Source: Jacaranda mimosifolia
Taxonomy: Eukaryota > Streptophyta > Magnoliopsida > Lamiales > Bignoniaceae
Length of the DNA stretch: 64,000 nt
Direction of reading: 5' to 3'
Assembly (NCBI GenBank): GCA_018894105.1
Contig: CM032120.1
Location: 30,278,710-30,342,709 of the forward strand
Shown: piece by piece, positions 13,501 through 26,600 of the stretch
How the letters are laid out: each line of letters begins with the position of its first letter
Position numbering within the stretch: position 1 is the first letter of the stretch
Notes under the pieces: model-generated
The model's database searches: none
The model's input: only the letters and a program-made list of their open reading frames with translations
Told to the model about the DNA's origin: nothing
Made by a program: the position numbers and the translations under genes

Positions 13501-15819
13501 GACATTAACTCCAGCCTAGAGGCTTATCTTTATTACCTAATTCATTAACCGCTGACCTCAACTCTTCATGCCTTTTAGGTCCAGATAAGATGCTTCCAGC
13601 AGATGCCGTGGTTGACCAAAATGAAGGTGTAGACCTAATGCCAAATCCTGGCGTTGTCGTAACTTGGAAGGCAGAAGTGCTTGATCCTTCAAAAACAGAA
13701 GCACTTGGAAATCCAAATATACTGGTGCTAAAACCACTGCTGGCACTCCCAGGTCCAAAAGTTGGACTGTTAGGTACACCAAATATCGAGCCTGTGCTAG
13801 CATGTACTGGATTTGAGTGCAGAACTGTTGGGGTTGACTTGAAGCCAAATATTGATGCTCCAGAAGCAGGGCTTCTTGGAGCTTGATCAACATTTCTATC
13901 ATGAATTGAACCACCAGAGCCAAAATATGGTGATACGCAAGAAAATGAGCCTGTGCTGCCAAATGGTTTTTCTACAGATGAATCAGATGCCAGAGCAGCA
14001 GTTGCTTTACCAAAGACCACCCCATTGGCAGCACCAAAAGAGGGTTGGCTTGATGGCATAGACACAGAAGGACTAAAACAAGATTTTGATTTTTTATATG
14101 CATTGCCTTGGATTGAAAAAGTGGATCCTGAAAGATGAAAATAAAAAATTGTAAGTCATCATAGAAAATTTCCTAATTATAGATATTCAAATCATTGAAT
14201 ATGGAATAGCAAACCCAATCATGCAATGAAATAGAACATTAACACAAACTTACCCTTGTGTAACTCATAGTCTTCTAACCTCAACTCTTCATGACTTTTA
14301 TCTTTGTAAATGGGCATCGCAGAGATTGACTTGATTTTTCCAGCAAAATGCCTACCATTGATTCCATCTTCTTCTAGTGTTGCAGAATAAGATGCTACTG
14401 TACTTCCTCGAAACTGGTTACCAATACCAGTAGTCGATGCAATGCCCTGGAATCCTGCAGTAGAAAATAGTAGACGACAAATGAATGTTATTTCTCCTAG
14501 AATATACAAGAGAGCTTTTTTGGAGATACCAATAGCAGTGCCGCACAGACTGCAAGAAATGTTTTTCTTTTATGTTTCCCTTAAGCCAAAAGAAGATCTT
14601 TCCCAGGAGCATTTATCTTAGTGAAATAGCTATTCTGCAAGAAAAGAAAGTATAATTTAAATAAAATCTTATTTTTTCCTTGTAATCAATACAAATGCAC
14701 TTCCATTCTTTGTCAATAAAGAGTTCTCAAGAATCATATACTTGGGGGCCAAAATAGGAAGAACTCTATATTGTACTTACCTCCAAACTGTGATGAACTG
14801 CTTCCAAAAGAGAATGACTTTTGCTCAGCAAAAGCTGATGCACCTATAGGAGGACCAAAAGGAGTTGAAGTACCAAACAATGGATAGACAGAAGAATTGC
14901 ATCCTGGCTTGTTTCTTCGCCCAAACGGATCAACATTGCTGCCATGAAATTGCCCAGGAGCTGCCAATAGAACACAGAATTGTCAATATTTTTTCCCTCT
15001 CAAAAAATGTTAACTTCAAGAATCTACAAAAGAAAAGGGAAAAGATAATAGATATGATTTCTCATGCAGAAATACTTAGGACTCATTATCACAAGCTTGT
15101 TTCTTGACACAGAATCAAGGGAAAGGGAAATTGATGATTATTGAACCTGAGGAACACGAGAGGTTCAAGCTAGCTAATAAAATTTTAAAATATACAGAAA
15201 CCTACATACATATAGAAAATAATGAAACTACTGAACAAAGCACACCCAACAGGCAATCAGAATGACCAAAAGAAAAATTTAATCTTCATAATAAAGTCAG
15301 CAGGTGAAGTAACAAAATCTTGGATAATTTCACAACAAATCATAAAATGAATCACAAAATTACAAGCATGAAAATATTTTTCTTTTGTGCTGAATCACTG
15401 TAGGCCAACATGCAAAACAACATACCATTACATAAATTTCTAGAATCTAGATCAATATACGAGTTAACTCTTCATATACCGTGCAATGTTCTTTTTCATT
15501 TAGTCATACTATAGTTCATTTGCAACAAGCAGAAGCAACACTTTTTGCCTAAATTCCCACACGCAAACAACGTTAAGATCATCCAAAACATAAAACCACC
15601 CGCGTTTTTTAGCAAGACAAAGAGGAAGGAAACAAGAAAAATCCATTGCACGCAATATATAGTTCAACATTGAACTAAAGGCGCGATGGAATACGCAATT
15701 ATAAACTCTACTTCCATACATACCACGCGCATATCACCATATGGATATATATTTCTAGAGAGAGAGAGAAAAAAAGAGAAAGAGGGGTCAAACTCACAAG
15801 AAGTGGAGGAAATCACCAT
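10527..15819 (-). CDS. NUP98: Nuclear pore protein of the Nup98 family, 10 exons, 868 residues
   Basis: Encodes a Nup98-type nucleoporin, a mobile FG-repeat pore subunit that in other eukaryotes binds the mRNA-export factor RAE1. Exons: 15798-15819, 14781-14960, 14254-14454, 13537-14127, 12850-13428, 12710-12764, 12105-12228, 11626-11745, 11278-11410, 10527-11128. All introns are GT-AG and the phases close at 2607 nt. Residues 8-67 and 136-331 hold scattered FG motifs (IFGF, PLFG, PYFG). A GLEBS-type RAE1-binding motif, [19 protein letters not shown], lies at 117-135. Residues 332-524 are Ser/Pro/Thr-rich and nearly free of FG. Exon 7 carries the plant-type [10 protein letters not shown]. Residues about 720-868 form the Nup98 autoproteolytic-type domain, ending at HF. 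It is shorter than the roughly 1000-residue Arabidopsis proteins. The start ATG opens a 22-nt exon; exon 1 is the least certain part. Confidence 0.92.
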
Positions 15820-15935
15820 TGTTGCGAAGATAACTTTTTGAGAGGCGAGAAAAAGGGATGAATACTGACGAGCTTCACCGCCAAAAAGTTATATGGAATG
15901 TGCAGAATAAAAAAAGGGGATTTAGTTGGGCTAAG

Positions 15936-15946
15936 GTTATATATAG
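15936..15946 (-). promoter_or_regulatory. TATA box of the NUP98-like gene
   Basis: The minus-strand sequence CTATATATAAC lies about 120 bp upstream of the start ATG at 15819, a plausible distance for a TATA box with a 5' UTR of roughly 85-90 nt. No transcript data are available, so the start site is inferred. Confidence 0.55.
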
Positions 15947-17675
15947 TGTCGGGTTGCCGCGGGAGTGTCGCCCTCGCCGAGTAGCTTACAGGGAAAGCTG
16001 CTCTCCTCAACCGTGTAGCTTTCGTATAAAGCTAAATGGGAAACGGTTTGGCCGTTTGGGGAACTTTCAACTGCCGCGCCCGTGGTTTTCAGGAATTCTA
16101 CTTAAGGGCATCTACTTTTTAAAATTTTCATTTTCATCCTCACCTCGACACGCGTAAACATTATCTTAGAAGGCGTTCTTTCTAAATTTGGAACTGGATA
16201 CTTATAAAATTATAAATATTATGCATCTTCCTCTGGGCCAAAAAAGTCGAAAATTATTGATAATAAAATAAGAATTCATACATTTGATTTTTTAAAGGTT
16301 GAAAGTTAATATTTTTTATTCTTTTTCCTCAAAATGACGTCAGAAGCAGGGGTAAAGCAAGGACCTCAACCAGATTTTATATCATCAAAGAATGAAATAC
16401 AGTGTCCAAGGACATTGCTCTACTTACATTATTAATGAAATACAAGGTTGAAAGTTAAGCTGTTAATAATGTATCATTTTATAAATATGTTAAAGATTTC
16501 AATCACCTATTTCGCGCAACAAACTCACATACATATTGTTGAATCGCCTGGTAAATTAGTATACCAAATTTCATTTACCAATAAATTGTACAGACCATAA
16601 GAAAGTAATGCATTTCCCTATTTTATAAAAGAAAGCCAACTAAATTTTACGGGTTTCCTAATAAATGAGCTCTATATTTTTGCTGATGTAATGATTAAAC
16701 CTTTATAAGGACATTTTATTTAATTAGGAACATTTCTCTTTACAAGCAACTTGATTCATGATTTGAACACAAACTTGAAGTAAATAATTTCCCATACTAC
16801 ATGATCAGCTGAACTATGACTTGTTTTAGAGGATCAAACAAGAAATCTTGCAATCTTTTTTAACTGAGAACATAAATACAGAATCAAAATACTTATCATA
16901 ATTCATAACAGCCCATCACAATGACCAAACACCTCATCCAGCACTAACATATAGAACATCCGCCACCAACTCACTTAAAAAATCTGCCTAAGATGTTAAC
17001 CAAGCCTAAAAATAAGCCTTCTACTCGTTTCAATCAAAATCATACCCCCTTCCCTTTTGACGACAAATTCTTTTGACGTGGCATTATAACTGGAGCTTTT
17101 GCAATCCGAAATACTACATGAATATTTTCACAGTACAATTTGCCATGAATATGCATCCTCAATAAGTACTTTTGAATAGAGCCAGTCTCTTTAATTACAA
17201 ATTTTGCATCTTCTGAGAGCTTAGACTGTGTAATCTGACCATGTTAACCACCAAAATCAGAGGGAAATAGGACATGTATTTTGCAACAGCACCTGAGAAA
17301 GCAACCGTTTAGGAATAATCATATGAGATCTACAAAGATATTACCAATTTCTTAATAAGGCTATCATAAGGAACAGCATGCTACCCTCTAAAATTTTATG
17401 GAGTAAAAGATTTGTTCACTAAATCGGCAGACCAAAGAAAATAATAGGGTCATCCATAAAGGAAACTTTCACCATTCTGCTTTGTAGCTTAAAGAACAAT
17501 TCTAAAGGAATTTTTCCATTTTCACTTATAGCTTAAGGAATTGCACCATTTTATAAGTGATCTAAAATATCTTAGGACTAAACTCCGCACTACTGAACCT
17601 AGCTTTGCATTTTTCCTTTTTCCTTTTCCTTTCCCCATTTTTCTTTTGATTTTGGGATAAGAACATACCTTCTTA
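15947..17675. other. Spacer between the MBOAT 3' end and the NUP98 promoter
   Basis: About 1.7 kb, mostly AT-rich. On the minus strand a frame stays open from about 17250 to a TGA at 17040-17042 (about 65 codons, no ATG) and includes EDAKFVIKETGSIQKYLLR. It may be a 3' UTR exon or a gene remnant, and I do not recognise it. The rest shows nothing I can assign. Confidence 0.45.
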
Positions 17676-20600
17676 TCATCTGGTCCTGCCCTTCCTTTGT
17701 TTAGCATCAGAGATATGAAACATAAGCTGCACATTTGGCTTTACTGATCAAATCAAGTTGCCAAGAAACAAAAGATTCATAAGAATATCTTTAGTGTTTT
17801 ATACCTTGGTCCCAACATAAAATGAAATTAACAAGCCACCAAGTGTAGGCAGACCTGCAAAAACTGTAAACTGTAAATGCTCTGCGGCATTATCATTTAT
17901 AAGAAGTAAAAGAAACAAACCTTCTTTCTGGAGGAATCCAGAAACCAACCAATTAATGCCTGATGGCCCAATTACAAACCCAACAAGATTAGCCACCTGC
18001 AGCAGCATAGCTTCAAATTATCCTCTTCAGATTGAATATTATAGTTATGCATACCCAGGAAAAGGTTCTCCTTGATCTATGCAATTCAGTTCAGGCTTTT
18101 CAATGTGTAAAAGATTTGCTCTTCCAACAATATTACAATAAGAAAACTATTTTGCACACTATTTCTGAGGGCAATGTTTAATTGTCCTGATCATAAATTG
18201 GTTTCATGAAATCTTTGTTCAAAACCAAAGGTGATTGGTTCATTTTGGACAGCAGAGATATGAACAAATAACATAGCATATCAGTGACCTGCGACGTACA
18301 TTGTCAACAATAACAAGGAGGTCCCGGAAATTGGGTCAAGGTAAAAGTACATTTCAATCTCATGGCCTACTAGTCAAAAAATTCGTAAGATATATTTGTA
18401 TACTCATGGAGTGGGGTTGGGGGCCTTGGGGGGTGTGGGGGGGTAGAGAGAGATGGGAAGGAACAGAAAGAGTGTCATCTTCCAGTGTGCACTTCATTCT
18501 AGTTATATTCTAACATCTCCTGTGGGACAACTTGCAAAGCAAGAAAAACATCAGCAATATCCATTACAGTTAAGGAACTGGTGATCAGAACTAGTCATGT
18601 GAAAGAGAATTGATGCGGATGATGAAAATTGTTCTGTTCCAAGACTTAATATTAAAATGCTAATGATTTAATTATTCTATTTTATTTGTCAATTAAAATA
18701 GAATCATTGTCAGCTAGCTGTTGGTATAGAGAAGGAACAACACTTTCTGATGTGTCCCAGAGATTTTCATGGACGTCTTACATCGGGGCATTAGCATTAG
18801 AAAATATCCAACATGAACGCTTTAGCTTAATAATGAATTAGCAGAAGACAAACCATTAGACAAGTTATAGTTATTGCACCGGCAACAGCACTAAGTTCAC
18901 GAAAAACAAATTCCCTGAAAGCTCCGTCCACCTGAAACAAATGTGAAGTGGAAACATTGAGAATTGGGATAAGTTAGAAGTCCAAATCATTGTTTGCATG
19001 TTATTTTGAGCAAACACAGAAATTCCTTCCAATAAACAACTCTTCTGGTGTTTATTTCTTTTTCTTTTTTTTTTTTTTTTTTTTCCATTTTTATGCATGC
19101 CTTCGAGGAATGGGAAGTTCAATATAGACATCTATTCTCTTCCAAGGCAGTATCTCCAAAACATATGCCAAACCAGAAATCTCAGAATGAAAGGATCCAA
19201 CTTTCTAGTAGTTGAAACTGGAAAGGTACATCATACTATGTCATGATTCTTTTCAGCCCATTATAATATATGTAGAAAGAATAGTGATTTGTGGGAGATT
19301 ATGGCAGATATTATGACAGATCTCTAGGGATTGATTAACTGTAAATTATGGCTGATTTTATGGGATTAGTCAACTATGTAAAATAGGCTGTATATCTTTT
19401 CCTTTTTTAGTTCTTTGTAGCTCCTATAAAATCATGTCTTGTACAGCAGTTTAATATATGAAGAAAATACATTTCTTTCTCCATATGGTATCAGAGCAGG
19501 AACTTCTTTCCTGACTCTGCAGTGTGCCCTTCTTTTTTTTTTTTTTTTTTTTTCTCTCTCTTCAAATTCTTGGAATTATTCCAAGGAAAGGCCTAATCTT
19601 TTATAATGTCAGAAGTTACCTATGACATAGCCCTTTCTTCCTACAGAGTGACTGAAAATCGCAGTAACCAGAACTTTGAATCCCATTCTACCCTAGTTGC
19701 AGCAGATGCAAATGTGAGTCGAACAGCCCACACATGTGAAACTTCAAACAGCCAGCGTAGAAGAGAGGACAAGCCACAAGTATGGTGTGATGTATGTAAT
19801 AAACCTCGTCATACACGAGAGACTTGTTGGAAGATTCATGGGAAACCTGCTGGCTGGAAGAGTAACAAGATTGGAGACAGAATTGCTTGTGCAAATGAAG
19901 TTGATTTAGTCTCTTTCAGTAAAGAGCAGATGGATCAACTTTTAAAACTGCTTAAGACCAATTCTCTATCCGGTATTCCTAGTGGTTCTTTGGCTCAAAC
20001 AGGTAGAGAGTCTAGTGTTTTTTTGTCCCATTCTATTTCAACACCTTGGATCATTGATTCAGGTGCTTCAGATCACATGACAAATTATTCCCATCTTTTC
20101 CTTTCATACTCACCTTGTTCCAATAATAAAATGGTCAGAATTGCAGATGGAAATTTCTCACCCATTGCAAGGAAAAGATCTGTAAAAATCTCAGAAAACA
20201 TAACCCTAAAATCTGTTCTACATGTTCCTAATCTTGCATGTAACCTATTATCAGTGAGTCAACTATCTAAAGATTCTAATTTCCGTGTTGTTTTCTCCAA
20301 TTCGTGTTGTGAATTCCAGGACTTGAGCACGGGGATGATGATTAGCAGTACTAGAATGGTGGATGGCCTTTACTATTTTGATGACAACTTTCTCCAAAAT
20401 AAACAAGCTCAAAGTTACTAGTATGAGTTCTCTTTCTGTTTGTGAAAAAATTATGATTTGGCATCTTCGATTAGGGCATCCTAGTTTTTCATATTTGAAA
20501 TACTTGTTTCCAGAATTATTTAAAGGTGTGGATTATTCTTCTTTTAAATGTGAAAGTTGCTTGTTATCCAAAAGCCATCGTTCTACTTATAATCCAAAAC

Positions 20601-23600
20601 CATATTGTGCTTCAAAACCATTCAATTTGATCCATAGTGACGTGTGGGGACCTTCAAGATTCACCACATACTCAAGAAAAAAAATGGTTTGTAACTTTTA
20701 TAGATGATCATACTCATCTTTGTTGGATATACTTGATGAATGATAAATCTGAAGTTGAAAGAATTTTTAAGAATTTTTTTCATATGGTTGAAACTCAATT
20801 TCAAACCAAAACAAAGATTCTTCATTCTGATAATGGAAGAGAATATTTTAACCAGTTGTTAGGGAGTTTTTTAAAGGAAAAAGGGATTCAACACCAATCT
20901 ATTTGTAGCGACACTCCTCAGCAAAATAGCATTTCAGAAAGAAAAAATAAGCACTTACTTGAAGTTGCTCGTGCTATTATGTTTTCAATGAATGTACCAA
21001 AATACTTATGGGGGGATGCTATTTTAACAGCATGCTACTTAATAAATAGGATGCCTACTCGTGTGTCAAAATATACAACTCCTCTAGAGTGTTTTAAAAG
21101 GTATTTTCCTGAATGCAGACTTTTTACTAATTTACCCTTAAAAGTTTTCGAGTGCACTGCCTTTGTCCACATCCCCAGCAAACTCTGTTCTAAACTAAAT
21201 CCTAGAGCAAAAAAGTGTGTATTTATTGGATATGCACCAAATAAAAAGGGGTATAAGTGTTATAATCCTGAAACAAAAAAGTTTTTTGTAAGTATGGATG
21301 TTTCCTTTGTTGAAAACCAGCCATATTTTAGAAAAAACTATCTTCAGGGGGAGATAGGAAATGAAGATCAGTTTTGGGAAACTTCTATTCCTCTACCTTC
21401 TATTCCTCTATCTAACATTTTTTTACCTCCCTATACTGGTCAAGAAACTAATAATCCTCATATGTCAAGCATAGAAGATTTACAAACAGGGGGAGAAATA
21501 CTAGGACAGGAAAACATTAAACCTACCTTAGAGCTCCGTGTTTATTCTAGGAGAGGTACTCATTAGAGTAAAGATATATCTACTACTATAGCACAAGACC
21601 GATCACTATCTTCGGGCGATGGTTCATCCACCACTTCAGGTAATTCTGACAACCCTACTTTGAATCCTACTATTGCTGATCTTGATGTTCCTATAGCACT
21701 TAGGAAAGGAGTCCGAACTTGTACCAAGCATCCTTTTGCTAAATATGTGTCTTACCATCATCTTTCTACTACTCATAAAGCTTTTATCTCAAATATCTCT
21801 AATCTGTTTATTCCCAAAACCATTCAGGAAGCCTTAGATAGTTCTAATTGGAAAATAGCAGTTTTAGAAGAGATGAACGCTTTGCAAAAGAATAAAACCT
21901 GGAAGATAGTTGATCTACCAAAGGAGAAAAAAGTAGTAGGATGTAAATGGGTGTTTACAGTTAAGTGTAAAGCTGATGGTAGCATAGAGAGGTATAAGGC
22001 ACGGTTAATGGCTAAAGGATTCACACAGACACATGGAATTGATTACCAACAGACTTTTGCCCCAATTGCAAAAATTAATTCAATCCGTATCCTGCTCTCC
22101 TTGGCAGTTAATTTTGATTAGCCTTTACACTAGTTAGATGTAAAGAATGCGTTTTTGAATGGAGAGTTAGAAGATGAGGTCTTTATGAGTCTACCACCAG
22201 TTTTTGAGAGAGTCTTGGTGAAGGGAAAGCGTGCAGATTGAAGAAGTCCCTCTATGGACTTAAACAATCTCCTAGAGCATGGTTTGAGCATTTTGAAAAA
22301 GCTGTAAAGGCCCATGGATATACACAAAGCCAAGCAGATCATAACATGTTCTATAAGCATTCTGAAGAAAAAAAAATTGCTATTTGTATTGTTTATGTTG
22401 ATGATATTATGATAACAGGTGATGATCTTGATGAGATCAAAAGACTTAAGAAGGTTCTTGCAGAGGACTTTGAGATTAAGGATTTAGAAGCCTTAAAATA
22501 CTTCTTAGGAATGGAATTCGCTAGATCTAAAAGAGATATCTTTATGTCTCAAAGGAAATATATATTGGATCTTCTTAAAGAGACAGGTCTACTCAGATGC
22601 AGGGCTGTAGAAACACCTATTGATCCTAATGTAAAGCTCCAACATGCTAAATCAGAAGAAGTTAAGAAAAGAGAACAGTTCCAAAGGTTGGTTGGGAGGC
22701 TAATTTATTTATCCCATGCTCGTCCTAACATAGCTTTTGCAGTGAGCATGGTAAGCCAATTTATGCACTCTCCAAGCTCAGAACACTTTGAAGCTGTTTA
22801 CAGAATTCTAAGATACTTAAAAGGTTCACCAGGGAAAGGCTTACTATTTGAAAGGCATGGTCACCTACGAATTGAACTGTACACAAATGCGGATTGGGCT
22901 GGAAGCACAATTGACAGAAGGTCAACATCGGGATATTGCACTTTTGTTGGAGGAAATCTTGTCACTTGGCAAAGCAAGAAACAAAATGTAGTGGCAAGAA
23001 GCAGTGTAGAAGCTGAATTTAGATCAGTTGCTCATGGAATTTGTGAAGTGTTGTGGATCAAAAGGATTTTAGATGAACTAAAGGTTGGAAGTAATTCTCC
23101 CATAAAAGTGTACTGCGATAATAAGGCTACAATTTCAATTGCCCATAATCCCGTTCTCCATGATAGAACCAAGCATGTCTAGGTAGACAAACACTTCATC
23201 AAAGAAAAGATAGAGAGTGGACAGATTTGCATGACTTATTTACCCACCGACGAATAGGTTGCAGATGTTCTTACAAAACCTAAAAAACAATTTGAGAAGT
23301 TGATTGGCAAGCTGGCAATGGAAGACATATTCAAACCAGCTTGAGGGGGAGTGTGGAAAGAAAAGTGATTTGTGGGAGATTATGGCAGATATTATGGCAG
23401 ATCTTTAGGGATTGATTAGCTGTAAATTATGGCTAATTTTATGGGATTAGTCAACTATGTAAAATAGGTTGTATATCTTTTCCTTTTTTAGCTCTTTGTA
23501 GCTCCTATAAAATCATGTCTTGTATAGCAGTTTAATATATGAAGAAAATACATTTCTTTCTCCATATGGTATCAAAGCAGGAACTTATTTCCTGACTCTG

Positions 23601-26600
23601 CAGTGTGCCCTTCTTGGTATCAGAGCCACACATTCCCGATGTTGAGTTAGCCAATGTTGTTGGGCCACCCATTTCATGTTATTTCACGCTCCAGATGTTC
23701 ATTCCTGGGCATGCGCGGGGTGTGTTAGTGTCCCACATCGGTGAAATAAATAAGTTGTGGTCTCTATATATGGTCTTGGGCAATCCTCACCTCTTGAGCT
23801 AGCTTTTGGGGTTGAGTTAGGCCCAAAGTCCATTCTTTAACAATATATACTTTTCTGGACATGCTACTGGTTTCTGACAGAATAGATGGCAGCCTATGGG
23901 ATACTGCTAATTTGAAATCCTTGTTAATTCCTCCAGTCATTTGTTCTTTCCTTTTCCTTTGTTGGAGGATATAAGGAGCTCTTTTTAAAAGAGTTTCAAG
24001 GATATTAGGTAGAATTTCACCAAACTATCAGCTTGGTGTCTAACCATTGATCCATAAGATGATTTCAAAACTCTTTCCTAAATAGAATCCAACTAAATAT
24101 AAACATTATACTTCTCATTGAAAAGGAGTAACTAACTCCTAGAAAAGAACCCGCAAAGAGGGAGACCCACTTAAAGCAGATTCACAACTTTGCAGAAAGC
24201 AGTTTGACAAAAATGTCAGAACGGAGAAGTAAAGTGGTAAAGCAAGTACCTTCCTAGTCAGGCACTATAGGAATTTCAATCCAGCTATCTCTAATGCAAT
24301 CAAATGGGTATGATCTCTCTCTCTCTCTCTCTACATTATATTATAACCACACACTTTGAGATAGATCTCTTGGAGGCATTACATGAAACCAACAATGTGA
24401 GCTTTTCTATATCTTTTCCCATGGGATTGCTTTAGTATTGTCATAACATTGTTCAAATTCTCTTCTCATTTAAGAATTGTTTTCTTGATCATTCCATTTC
24501 AATTGAGGATCACAAATCCTCATATTATGTGAGTTCCTCCCATTTTGAAATCCTATACAAGAACTTCCTATTTTCTCAATGTCCAAAATATAGTTCTCAA
24601 TTTGATTTTCAGCTGATATATTCGAAGGTAATAATTACATGACAAGGATGGCAATAGGAGGGATGGAAATATGGAGATACCTGAAAGGCATTTGCTGCTG
24701 ATTTTATGAGCATTTCTGGTATAAAGAATATACATGTCAACCACGCCCAAGAAAGAAGCTTCCTAGTAGTAAGGAAACAAGCTGTCAATTTAGCAACTCA
24801 GCTGTACTAGAGGAAGGATAACACTGTTTACTCCACAAAACTCTAAGAAGCTAATACCACTCTAAGTCATGCCATACTGCAACAAAGGTGAAGATGACCC
24901 AAACATTCAGCAGCTTCTTCTTAGAACCCCCAAGAGGGATATATACATACCTAATAACAAAATGAGCAGTCATGGACACCTGATTCAAAAATAAATTACA
25001 AGAATAAATGGAACATGAAAATAATGAATAAGAAACAAACTTATACCTAACAAGCCATTTGTTGAATGAAGCGTGCCAATTTTTCCAAAAACTTTCCAAA
25101 TTGTGGCAATTGTTTACACACCTTGGCATATTCTCAGGAGCCACAATGCCATTAATCTACAGGCACGTGTTGGTACTTAAAGAATTCTCTTATAGCAAAT
25201 GCATCAAAACATGGAAATTAGCATGGACAAGAAAGGAAGTCACTGTGAAAAGCCTACCAGTGACCAGAATCTGAAGTAGCGCCAGATCAGGAAAAATTTT
25301 AGCCACATGAAATTTAGAACCTGTTTATAACAATACAGCACCAAGTTATGTAAAGTACGCTGTACGCCAAGATGTACAAGGACATACTAATTCATGTTTT
25401 CTTTTGGAGTGTGACGATCTCACGTGTCAGAATTTGGTTGAACAAGTTATTCTATTCAAATGAAGCATACAGAGGTATTGTTGGGAATAATTCAAATTTT
25501 CTTATATCAGCAGATGAAGGCCTATGCTACAGTAAGAGAAGAAAATGGTCTATATAATTCAGTAGAACTTGGGGGTTATCAGATCTAATGTTTACAGCTT
25601 TTTAAAACTTGGAGGTAAGCGCGATTTAAGAAAACTGAGGTAAGGAGGTGCTACAGCATTCAAGCCACAGAGGTTCATGTAATTAAACCTTCAAATTCAA
25701 AGGACTCCAAGTTTCATATTCCTTTCTAAGAAGTGCAGTTGCTCCCCAAAATTTGACTTTGGACATTATTGGACAAAAGGACTTACAACTTCTGACAGCA
25801 TTCTTCTTAAAAAGTAAAATGCACTTTATTTTTTAGAGACTTCTGTTGGGCTTTCTATGAAGAGAAAGTATAAAAAAGAAACCTTCAAACAACTTACAAT
25901 AGAGGGAAAAGGCAGAAAGTTCAATGTATTTGGGAAGAGAATGTAATAGAAGGAGATACACTATCCACTTATACTATGACTGGTTCTTATAATTCGAAAA
26001 CTGAAAATAAATGTAGTTAAGTGTCGCACTAGTAGTTGAATAACAAAATTACATTTTACTTTGCATGTGTGACCGTAGCACATGATGATTTGAATTAAAG
26101 TCATATCTATTTCTAGTCTAGTTCATTTTGCACCCCCCCACCCCACCCCACCCCCCCAAAGTCCACTTGTCGGCTAGATGCCACTCAGATATCCTGAAGG
26201 AGACACCTCTACAATGTGGTTTATCTACAGATCACATTAGATAATAAGCAATTGATCCAGCAGCCAGATCTGCTTTAGGATCAACAATTTATGAAATGCT
26301 TCAGAGTTTTTGCCCACACTTTGCATTTAAAGGACCAATCAGCTAGACTGTGCCAAAAGAACATGGAGATTCACAAAAATAGTACCGCCAAGTCAGAGTA
26401 ACTTGAGAAGCAGAGAATATTAAACATACTTACCCCATATCCAATGATGAAGATGTCCATTGGAGACAAGTGTTTCCACACACCACTGCAAACAAAGATT
26501 TAATTCTCTATGCGTAAAGTTGAATAACTGAATGGCATCTATATCCATGAATTTAAGACACTCACCTAATGGCAAAGGCATTATAGTAAAAGTGATGCGA

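Larger units (their letters stand above)
19271..23842 (+). mobile_element. Ty1/copia element with fused TRIM-like tail in MBOAT intron 15
   Basis: A copia element lies in intron 15, antisense to the host gene. It has near-identical LTRs (19271-19483 and 23352-23564), an initiator-Met tRNA primer site and gag-pol. The 3' LTR is not followed by host DNA. Instead the element's own primer site and leader repeat (23565-23614), then the sequence switches to a second primer site (23615-23627) and a 120-bp TRIM-like LTR (23723-23842). The only matching target duplication I find is ATATA at 19266-19270 and 23843-23847, so the whole composite looks like one insertion. Confidence 0.8.

Noticed and set aside
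13590..13886. Plus-strand 98-codon open frame
   Set aside because: It is the shadow of the FG-repeat exon 4 of the Nup98-type gene on the other strand, where exon phases and motifs fit.
20390..20720. Programmed frameshift between copia gag and pol
   Set aside because: Copia elements normally use one frame, and the breaks here (a stop plus an A-run indel inside integrase, with further stops later) look like ordinary decay.
26131..26159. C-rich run in MBOAT intron 11 as a regulatory or quadruplex element
   Set aside because: It is a simple C/A low-complexity tract with no other supporting signal.
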